Source: Raffaelea ambrosiae (taxonomy: Eukaryota; Ascomycota; Sordariomycetes; Ophiostomatales; Ophiostomataceae). From it: a stretch of 64,000 nucleotides of DNA. A program made the translations under genes and the position numbers. The stretch lies in contig PCDI01000015.1 of NCBI GenBank assembly GCA_002778195.1, positions 228,576-292,575 on the forward strand. The letters run 5' to 3'. This document shows, piece by piece, positions 55,312 through 64,000 of the stretch (the first letter of the stretch is position 1; every line of letters starts with the position of its first letter). Under the pieces are notes generated by a model. It ran no database searches. It was not told where the DNA came from and saw nothing but the letters and a program-made list of their open reading frames with translations.

Positions 55312-58300
55312 ATGGCGATCATCAAAACGGACGAGGGCGATAGCAGTCAGACAAGTTCGAGCCACGACGATGTGGCCTCTCGGGAATCAGCCCAAACGGA
55401 AAAGCAGGCGGAATCCGAGTCGCAGTCGCAGACAAAGGAACAGCTAGAGCAACCACAATCACAACCACAACCCACGACAGAGTCCCGGCCCGAGACAAAC
55501 AAGGAGCAAGATCTCTACCGCCGACCGTCCCTGAACGACGACGAGATCGAAGTGAAAGCCCAGCTCGAAGCACTGAGGGCGCGCGACGAGCAGTCCGGGT
55601 TGCCCGCAGGCGAGCTGGGCGTGACCTGGAAGGATGTGACGGTCAAGGCCGTCAGCGCCGAGGCGGCGCTGCACGAGAACGTGCTGTCGCAGTTCAACCT
55701 GGTGCGGACCATACGGGAGGCGCGACACAAGCCGCCGCTGTCGACGCTGGTGGACAGCTCCCACGGCTGCGTGCGGCCGGGCGAGATGCTGCTGGTGTTG
55801 GGCCGGCCCGGCGCCGGCTGCACGACGCTGCTCGGCATCCTGGCCAACCGCCGGCGCGGCTTCGACTCGGTGACGGGCGACGTCCGATACGGCAGCATGA
55901 CGGCGGCCGAGGCCAAGCAGTACCGCGGCCAGATCACCATGAACACGGAAGAGGAGCTCTTCTACCCGACGCTGACGGTGGGCCAGACGCTCGACTTTGC
56001 CACGCGTCTCAAGGTCCCCTTCCACCCCCCCGTCGGCGCGGCCTCGGTCGAAGAGGTGCGCAGAGAGACCAGAGACTTTTTCCTGCGGAGCCTCAACATC
56101 CAGCACACGTACGACACCAAAGTGGGCGACGCCTTCGTGCGTGGTGTCTCGGGCGGCGAGCGGAAGCGCGTGTCCATTGCCGAGACGATGGCGACGCAGG
56201 GGTCGGTGTACTTTTGGGACAATTGCACGAGAGGCCTGGATGCCAATACGTACGTTGAGAAAGGGATAAGGGAAATGTGGGATGAACAGATCGACTTACT
56301 GCCGTACTAGGGCCCTCGAATTCCTCAAGGCTGTGCGCGCCATGACGGACGTACTCGGGCTGACGACCGTCATGACGCTGTACCAGGCCGGCAACGGCAT
56401 CTACAACCTCTTCGACAAGGTGCTCGTGCTCGACAGCGGCAAGCAGGTGTACTACGGCCCGACCGCCGACGCACGGCCGTTTATGGAGCAACAGGGGTTC
56501 GTGTGCCGGCCGGGCGCCAACGTGGCCGACTTCCTCACCGGTGTCACGGTGCCGACGGAACGAGTCATCCGGCGCGGCTGCGAGGCCACCTTCCCGCGCA
56601 ACGCCACACAGCTCCTGGACGCCTACGCCCGGTCCCCGATCCGGAGCCGCATGGCCGCCGAGTACGGCTACCCCGACACGGACGCGGCGCGCGAGGCCAC
56701 GCAGCTCTTCCAGCAGCGCGTGCGCCAGCAGCGCGACAACACGTGGTCCGGCCTGCTGTCGCGCCGCAGCCCGCTGACGGTGGGGTTCGCGGCGCAGGTG
56801 CGGGCGTGCGTGGCCCGGCAGTACCAGATCCTCTGGGGCGACAAGCCGACGATGATCGCGCGGCAGTGCACCTGCCTGAGCATGGTGCTGATCATCGGCT
56901 CGCTCTTCTACGACGCCCAGGACGACTCGGGCGGCCTCTTCATCAAGGGCGGCGCGCTCTTCTTTGCGCTCGTCTTCTTCACGATGCTGGCCATGCCCGA
57001 GGTGGTGCACTCGTTCGAGGGCCGGCCCATCATGATGGAGCAGCGCAAGGCCGCGCTCTTCAACCCGGCCGCCTTCTGCATCGCGCAGATCTCGGCCGAC
57101 GTGCCCATGACGCTCTTCATCGGGTCGTACTTCTCGCTCGTGCTCTACTTCATGGTCGGCCTCAAGACCGACGCCGGCGCCTTCTTCACGTTCTGGGTTC
57201 TCCTGTTCACCATCAGCATGGTGGTGACGGCGCTCTGCCGCGCGGTCGGGTCGCTGTGCCGGTCGTTCGACGCCGCGTCCAAGATCATGGGCATCCTGAT
57301 GATCGCCTTCCTGACGTACTCGGGCTACATGATCTTCAAGCCGCAGATGCACCCGTGGTTCGTCTGGATCTACTGGATCTCGCCCATGTCGTACGCCTTT
57401 GACGCGCTGCTGTCCAACGAGCTCAGCGGCGCCGTCATCCAGTGCGCGGGCGTCAACCTGATCCCACGGGGGCCGGGCTACGACAACGAGACGGCGCCGC
57501 ACCAGTCGTGCGCCGGCGTGCCCGGAGCCACGCTCTTCTCGACCACCGTCCTCGGCGACCGCTACCTGGCCGCTCTTTCGTACAGCCACAGTCACGTCTG
57601 GCGCAACTTTGGCATCCTGTGGTGCTGGTGGGCGTTCTTTGTGGGCCTCACCATTGCGGCCACGGCCAACTGGCGGGCCTCGTCCGACAGCGGGCCGTCG
57701 CTGTTGATCCCGCGCGAGAAGGCGCACAAGGTGCTGGCACGAGCGGCGTCGCGAGACGAGGAGGCACAGGCAAACGACAAGAGCGACGGCAACGGGGGAC
57801 ATGACGACGATGACGAGAATGTGAATAGCAACAGCGCCAACGACGACGACAACAACAACAACAACAACGACAGCGGAGAGCTCATGCGCAACACGGCCAT
57901 CTTTACGTGGAAGCACCTGTCGTACACGGTGCAGGCCTCGGGCCATGACCTCAAGCTGCTCGACGACGTCCAGGGCTGGGTGCGCCCCGGCATGCTAGGC
58001 GCGCTGATGGGCTCGTCGGGCGCCGGCAAGACGACGCTGCTCGACGTGCTGGCCCAGCGCAAGACCGACGGCGTCATCCGCGGCAGCGTGCTCGTCGACG
58101 GCCGCCCGCTGCCGCTCTCCTTCCAGCGCTCCGCCGGCTACTGCGAGCAGCTCGACGTCCACGAGCCCTTCGCCACCGTCCGCGAGGCCCTCGAGTTCTC
58201 CGCGCTGCTGCGCCAGGACCGCCGCACGCCGCGCGCCGCCAAGCTGCGCTACGTCGACACCATAATCGACCTGCTCGAGCTGCACGACCTCGCCGACACG

Positions 58301-59980
58301 CTCATCGGCACCATCGGCAACGGCCTGTCGGTCGAGCAGCGCAAGCGCGTCACCATCGGCGTCGAGCTGGTCGCCAAGCCGAGCCTGCTCCTCTTCCTGG
58401 ACGAGCCGACCACGGGGCTCGACGGCCAGTCCGCCTTCAACACCGTCCGGTTCCTGCGCAAGCTCGCCGACGCCGGCCAGGCCGTGCTCGTGACCGTGCA
58501 CCAGCCGTCCGCGCAGCTGTTTGCCCAGTTCGACACGCTGCTGCTGCTGACCATGGGCGGCAAGATGGTCTACTTTGGCGACATTGGCGTGCGGCATGAG
58601 GAGGGGGAGAAGGAGGCAGAGAACTCCAGCACGACCGTCAGCGACAGCAGCACCCAGGCCATCCGCTCGTACTTTGCCCGCTACGGTGCGCCCTGCCCGC
58701 CCGGCGCCAACCCGGCCGAGCACATGATCGATGTCGTGTGCGGCCGCCTGTCGCAGGGCCGCGACTGGCACCAGGTTTGGCTGGACTCGCCCGAAAAGGC
58801 CGCCATGGACCTCGAGCTGGACCGCATGATTGCCGAAGCCCGGGCCAAGCCGCCGCGGCTGTCCCTGACCCAGAGCCACGCCAGCCGCCTCGCCAGCCAG
58901 CTGAGCCGCCAGCTGAGCCGACACTCTACGACGGCTTCCTCGTCCGCCGCCGCCGCCGACCCGCCCTCCCTCGACAACACCGACGACAGCGAGTTTGCCG
59001 CGCCGCTGTGGGAGCAGATCTGCGTGGCGTCGACGCGCATGCACCGGGCGCTGTACCGGAACACGGACTACGTCAACAACAAGATCTACCTGCACATCCT
59101 GACGGGCCTCTTTACGGGCTTTTCGTTCTGGAAGATCGGGAGCTCCGTGCTGGACCTGCAGATGCGGCTGTTTGCCGTCTTCAACTTCGTCTTCGTCGCG
59201 CCCGGCGTCATCAACCAGCTGCAGCCGCTCTTCATCGAGCGCCGCGACGTCTTCGAGACGCGCGAGAAAAAGGCCAAGACGTACTCGTGGATCGCCTTCG
59301 TCACCGCCCTGATCGTGTCCGAGCTGCCGTACCTGCTCGTCTGCTCCGTCATCTACTTCTTCTGCTGGTACTACACCGTCGGTTTTCCCAGCGCCGCCGG
59401 CCGCGCCGGCTCCACGTATTTCGTGTGCCTCCTGTACGAGCTGCTCTACACCGGCATCGGCCAGTTCGTCGCCGCCTACGCGCCCAACGCCGTCTTCGCC
59501 CACCTGATCAACCCTTTCGTCATCGGCATCCTGCTGGCCTTCTGCGGCGTGCTCGTGCCCTACTCGGAGATCCAGCCGTTCTGGCGCGAGTGGATGTACT
59601 ACCTCAACCCCTTCAACTACCTCATGGGCGGCCTCCTCGTGTTCGACGTCTGGGGCGCCGACGTGCAGTGCCGCGCCGACGAGTATGCCTACCTGAACCC
59701 GCCCCAAGACGGCCAGACCTGCGGCCAGTACCTGGCCGGCTACCTCGACGCCGCCACCGGCGAGGGCCGCCTGGCCCGCCTGGCCAACCCCGACGACACC
59801 AGCCTCTGCCGCGTGTGCCAGTACCGCGACGGTTCCGGCTACCTGTACACCCTGAACCTGACCAAATACCTGGACGGCTGGCGCGACGTCGGCATCCTCG
59901 TCATCTTTGTCATGAGCTCGTATGCGCTGGTGTACGGCCTGATGAAGCTGCGCACCAAGACGTCCAAGAAGGCGGAGTAG
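55312..59980 (+). CDS. Full-length PDR-type ABC-G multidrug transporter
   Basis: Two exons (55312-56249, 56311-59980; 61-nt intron, GTACGT donor) give 1535 residues in the (NBD-TMD)2 order of fungal pleiotropic drug resistance pumps. NBD1 has the PDR-typical Walker A GRPGAGCTTL (Cys replacing Lys, residue ~164 on) and signature VSGGERKRVSIAE. NBD2 has a canonical Walker A GSSGAGKTTLLDVLAQRK (~880 on), a divergent signature LSVEQRKRVTIGVEL, and Walker B/D-loop LLLFLDEPTTGLDGQ. Each TMD has about six helices; PDR-type features include YWISPMSYAFDALLSNE and FWREWMYYLNPFNYLMGGLL. The N-terminus is Gln/Ser-rich; the linker before NBD2 is Asp/Asn-rich (57780-57880). It should export hydrophobic compounds such as fungicides or plant metabolites at the plasma membrane. 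The ATG at 55312 is preferred over an upstream GTG. Confidence 0.95.
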
Positions 59981-60099
59981 TGGGTGCAGTAATTGGGTTT
60001 ACGGACGGGGTTTGGTTAAAAGGCTTTTTTCTTTTTTTTTCCTCTTTTCTTTGTATTTTATTATCTCTTCTTCAACGTATAGAGTTTTATTTTCCTTGT

Positions 60100-60510
60100 A
60101 AGAGGACCTGTAATTACCTATTATCCTAGGTAACCTAACTAATTTTATTTATGAAAAGAAAAGAAAAGAGGACAACCGGTAGTTAGGACACTCTCCTACT
60201 AAATTAGCATTTAGTTACCTCTTTTTACCCTTTATCATTCTCCACCTTTCCCGAAATCAGGGGTTATAATATAATATAAAAAAAATAAAAGAAAAGGGCT
60301 GCTTATTTATATATATTTAAAAGTTTTATTTATAAAGCCTTCTTATTAAGTACTTTTTTATAATAAGAAAAAAAACATTCTTTAAGTTATCTTAAAAATT
60401 AACCTTTAGTCGGATTATTATATTAGACCGGTTAATTAATATATAAAAAGTAATAACTTATAAATTAAGAGTAAATAATAATAGTATTCTTTTTTATTTT
60501 TTATTTTTCC
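60100..60510. other. AT-rich, RIP-like intergenic island
   Basis: About 400 bp with very low GC, dominated by TTAA, TATA and TAAT words, sharply different from the GC-rich ABC transporter just upstream. No ORF or terminal repeat was recognised. It resembles a mutated repeat relic. Confidence 0.6.
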
Positions 60511-60587
60511 ACTATGTCTACTGCCGGCTTTCCATCTCAGGTCATGCCAATGCATAGGACACACTTCTCCAGCGTCAAATAAAATAC

Positions 60588-60660
60588 GTACGGCCCAGAG
60601 ACGCTCGTCCGAGTCCAGGACGCGGCCGAGCGGCATCTGCCAGGCGTCACAAACTTGCAG
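60588..60660 (-). pseudogene. Orphan exon-like fragment
   Basis: On the minus strand QVCDAWQMPLGRVLDSDERL then WA is followed directly by a GTACGT donor-like site, and reads like a single exon. No partner exon, start or family was recognised; it borders the AT-rich island. Possibly a remnant of a lost gene. Confidence 0.3.
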
Positions 60661-60915
60661 GCTTTCTTATCATCTAGGGTTCCTTTTTGTCTCCTTTTTA
60701 GTTAGCTTTAACTGGGTTTCAACATTTCGATGTCACCTCGCTCCAGACGGGGGGGGGGGGGTTGCTCCTGTTCAGTCAGCATTTATGGTGTTGGTCCTCT
60801 TATCCGGACGGTCTTCCGGTTTTGTTCGGCATCCATAAACTGTCATTGAATTTCGACTGTTTCTTTGCCCCGAGAGAGGCAGTCAACGACCCTGTGTCCC
60901 TTCCAACGAGCAAAA

Positions 60916-61897
60916 ATGGCCGAACAAACTGTCGTCCTCATCACCGGATGCAACCGAGGTATTTAACTCTGTCTTGTCGTTACGATTTTCATTGCTATAT
61001 GACTGATTTGGTTGCCTCGATGGCTTCTACCCGCATAGGCATTGGTCTGGGCCTTGCCGAGGCATATCTGGCACGCCCCAATACCACTCTCATTGCAGCC
61101 GTCCGAGACGTGAGCGCACCATCGCTGAAGGTTTTGGAGACAAAAGCTGCTGGTGGCAGTAAACTTCTGGTGTACGAACTGGATGGCAGCTCGGAGACGC
61201 AGCCGTTCGAACTCGCCCAGGGCCTGGCTGGTGTCGTTCCACGCATCGACATCATCGTCGCCAACGCAGCTGTGAGCCGCTACCGCTACGTGATGGAGAC
61301 CAGCAGCGAGACGATGCGCGAGTCCTTTGAAACCAACGTGCTGGGACCCCTGCGTCTGTTCCAAGCCACCTGGCCTTCCCTGCTTTCCAAGGCGGCCATG
61401 CCTCGCTTCTTCGTCATCACCTCTACCATGGCGAGCATCGAAAAGGCAACAAATGATCCGTATCTCGCCTACGGCGTATCCAAGGTGGCCCTCAACTTTG
61501 TCAGCCACAAAATCCATCTGGAACACCCAACCTGCGTATCGGTTGCAGTCCATCCAGGGTGTGTGTTTTTTTTTTTTTTTAATTCCCTTATCCAACCGAA
61601 AATATGACTCCTCATGCCATTTCGTGCCCCCGTTTTGGTGCTAACCGATATGTTCGGCTCTAGATGGGTCAAAACAGACATGGGCTACAACTATGCGAGG
61701 TATATTGGATTAGAAGAGCCTCCTATGACACTGGAGGAAAGTGTAGAATGCGTCATGAAAGTGGTATGTTATCCGTTTGACCACATGGAAACTTTTTGGA
61801 TCTTGTGTGCTGATGGCTCTTTAAGTTTGATAATGCATCCAGGGAGTTGGTCTCTGGAAAAAGTGTAGGGTACAATGGAGAAATAATCCCATGGTAA
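60916..61897 (+). CDS. Short-chain dehydrogenase/reductase (classical SDR)
   Basis: Four exons (60916-60958, 61039-61558, 61664-61763, 61826-61897) give 244 residues, typical for classical SDRs. The Rossmann cofactor motif TGCNRGIG is split by intron 1. NAA (in IDIIVANAAVSR) stabilises the fold, Ser in VITSTMAS and the YxxxK pair in YGVSK form the catalytic set, and VAVHPGWVKTDMG is the usual post-catalytic loop. The last exon ends with a short FDNASRELVSGKSVGYNGE tail ending IIPW. SDRs oxidise or reduce alcohols and ketones with NAD(P)H; it resembles fungal ketoreductases of the norsolorinic-acid-reductase kind, but the substrate is not readable. Donors are GTATTT, GTGTGT and GTATGT. The ABC transporter upstream is on the same strand, about 0.9 kb away. 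Confidence 0.9.
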
Positions 61898-64000
61898 TTT
61901 TGATAGTGATGCATCCAAAATTAAGAAGAGAGACATAAACGACCCAGCAACCAGCAACCCAGTGCTGTCGAATTTTTGGCTTTATTTAAAGCACAAATAC
62001 CGAACTGCATTATTAAGATGAGATAATACTTTCATGATTTTAGTGAGTCAACGCATAGGAAGCCGTGCCTGCCACGACTCGGCTCGGGGTGGTCCGGGAT
62101 GTAGCCGAGACCCAGGGCGTCGACAACCACGATAGAACTGGAAGAGCATGTTTGTTGAGGCTGCGGACGCGTAGGGGGGAAGAAGTAGCTGTTGATGCTC
62201 GAGACGGCCGCGAGGAAAAACGCGGCGACAAAAAAGGGCCGGGATCAAGGCCACCACCATCAGCCACTCGGCGAGCAGCGTGCGCCGGTGTGTCAGCTCG
62301 CGGTCGATACTGGTGGGTTCGAATTCGGCAATGGGCGTGCAAAAAAACTTCCAACAGCAGGTGTAATACTGCCGTGTGGGCGGAGCCTGATACGACGACA
62401 TGCTTGCGTCGCTTTGGCTACCTGCCGCTGTGTAGTAAATCGAGAATGGCCCATGCAGCTGACTCTGTTAACCGACGAACCGTAAGACATGTCCACGAAG
62501 GAACCAATCACATAACACGAGAGGTCGGAAACACGCTAGCCAAGCACAAAACACGGCGTCTGTAAACATAACTTTTGTGCGTGTAAGTTTGGTGGCATAA
62601 CCTTTTACGATGCTTCGTTGACTCGTTCGACAGTAAAATGTGCCTGAAAGGAGACAGAGGACGGGAACCGACCCAAGAGCTCCTACGCAACCACGTGCTT
62701 GGCTGGGTGCAAATGGCATCATCGTGAAAGGATTGGAAACGAGACGGGTAGAACACTGCTTGTTGGTCCAGAAGAGGAAGGAGCAAAGAAGAAGCAAGGA
62801 GAAATCGAGAGACGGGCCCCAGCGTACGTAAAAGTGTCACCGGAAAAAGTGGGAAATGAACCGCTGAAATTTCCACAAACACGGGGACCTTGAGCACGCA
62901 ATCGGCCACGGGGTCCTCGCGACACATTCCCTTCAAAGCCCGAGGGGCAACTCTATGACAAACGAGAATCATTGACAGGAGCAGAGTGGGCAGAGTGAGC
63001 AAAATGGACAGAGTGAGCAGATGTTGTTGGGGAAAAGAAAAGGAGTACGCGGTGCACAATCCGATTGGCCCGAGGCGACAACATGCAAATTCCAGATGCA
63101 GCAGGGTGTTAAAACGGATAAAAGACACCCAACGTCTATGGCCGTGGGGGTGCAGTATCTGTCTACTATGCACATCTTGAATCAAGTGTATATTGGCCAC
63201 GTAGAGGTGGATGCTCTGGGCAACATCTGGGCGACGTCTGGGCAGCCGCTTAAGCTTTCGCTTCGCCTCGCGGGGGCCCGACTCGCAGGCTTGTCTGGAT
63301 CAATTCTGCCGGATAAGCTTTCCTCATGATCGGCTGGATGTGACGGAAACGCCCAAAGAAAGAAAAGAAAAGAAAGGGGAGTAATTTCCAGGTCCCTGGA
63401 CGGCAAAGGAAAGTCGTGATAGCTGTGAAAATAAGAATTCGCGCCAATGGGTATTCCAGGCGACACCACTCATATCCAGCAACAATACTTCACTTTATTT
63501 CAATTGTATGGAAAATAGGCTGTGTTGGGGGTGGTTGAGCACGTCACCGTCCTTGTCATAACGCAATTGATCCCCCTTGGCCACAAAGGAGCAGGGAGCT
63601 TCCTGAATTAGAAACTACTTCGTTTCTATGGGGACTCTACCATAGTAAATAGAGTTTACTCTAGGTCCCGAAGGCAAAGACTTCCGCCAGCGGCTAACTA
63701 AAGCTGCTCCGGGTAAAGAGACCTTCCTAACCTGCCAAGGGCGGGAAGACGTGCGATGGACAAAGTATATCGCGTCAATCCGTTGGCTCTAGGAATCAAC
63801 GGTGGTGTCGATAACTGCTACGTTGTATCTTCTCCAGGGATAGCCAAGAAAAAATATATATTACTTCTAAGGGAGGAGTCTTCTTTTCTTTCTCTTTCTT
63901 ATCCACTTTTTAACTTTCATGTGTATCGTATGTGCACTTGAGTTTTGCTAAAAGGTACTGTGCTTGAATTACAAGCGTCCGAATTTACACCTCCCCCCCC
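61898..64000. other. Right-edge region without a confident gene
   Basis: A minus-strand frame at 62401-62048 encodes RTLLAEWLMVVALIPALF, and a second frame directly downstream of a T6 run (on that strand) continues FFVAAFFLAAVSSINSYFF. Together they look like one membrane segment broken by a frameshift, perhaps a decayed membrane-protein gene. The larger open frame at 63200-62508 has no family resemblance and is probably chance. The window ends in a C8 run. Confidence 0.4.

Noticed and set aside
56093..57946. 617-residue minus-strand open frame
   Set aside because: It is antisense to the ABC transporter and reflects GC-rich codon bias; the plus frame has full PDR motifs.
57995..59707. 570-residue minus-strand open frame
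   Set aside because: Antisense shadow of the second half of the ABC transporter, Gly/Arg/Val-rich with no domain.
35998..61897. A secondary-metabolite gene cluster in the right half
   Set aside because: Transporters, an SDR and an AKR are present, but there is no polyketide synthase, NRPS, terpene cyclase, P450 or cluster regulator, and genes are far apart.
62508..63200. 230-residue minus-strand open frame
   Set aside because: No recognisable domain, mixed hydrophobic and basic composition, no splice or start context; probably chance.
1..64000. CRISPR arrays, bacterial operons or insertion sequences
   Set aside because: No regularly spaced repeats, Shine-Dalgarno sites or transposase ORFs; the genome is clearly fungal.

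Overview
The window is filamentous-ascomycete nuclear DNA (Pezizomycotina; gene content and short introns fit a Sordariomycete, species not determinable by reading). Evidence: 50-120 nt introns with GTATGT/GTACGT/GTGAGT donors, GC-rich third positions in coding DNA, and fungal families (MSB1, GUP1, PDR-type ABC-G, PF20684 rhodopsin-domain proteins). Genes are separated by unusually long intergenic stretches (up to about 5.6 kb) full of G/C and A/T homopolymers. There are no CRISPR arrays, operons or intact transposons.

Layout. 1-5.1 kb: no convincing gene. 5.1-33 kb is a housekeeping block: an AIG1/FAR-17a-like membrane protein (+), GUP1 MBOAT acyltransferase (-, 4 exons), a frameshifted phosphotransferase (APH-like) relic (+), MSB1 morphogenesis protein (-, 5 exons), uracil-DNA glycosylase UNG1 (-, 2 exons), an MTM1/SLC25A39-type mitochondrial carrier (-, 2 exons), divergently paired with splicing factor PRP3 (+), then an FBXO9/Hrt3-type F-box protein (+, 2 exons).

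33-64 kb is accessory in character: an MFS transporter (-, 5 exons), a decayed zinc alcohol dehydrogenase (+), a secreted NMT1/THI5-like binding protein (-), a rhodopsin-domain 7-TM protein (+, with a GC-AG intron), an NCS1 nucleobase permease pseudogene (+) carrying a sharply bounded mutation tract in which Trp codons have become stops, a 5'-incomplete second rhodopsin-domain gene (-), an aldo-keto reductase of the xylose-reductase group (-), a tRNA-Val(AAC), an F-box protein and an ankyrin protein (both -, each with one single-base frameshift in a short homopolymer), a secreted protein of unknown function (+), a full PDR-type ABC transporter (+), an AT-rich RIP-like island, and a short-chain dehydrogenase (+).

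No metabolic cluster links these genes. Solute transport (MFS, NCS1, ABC, binding protein) and possible sensing (rhodopsin-domain proteins) dominate the right half. The most interesting signal is the 43.63-43.98 kb tract in the NCS1 permease, which looks like repeat-induced point mutation confined to part of a gene. All exon limits were derived by hand from splice sites, reading phase and family resemblance; no database search was possible.
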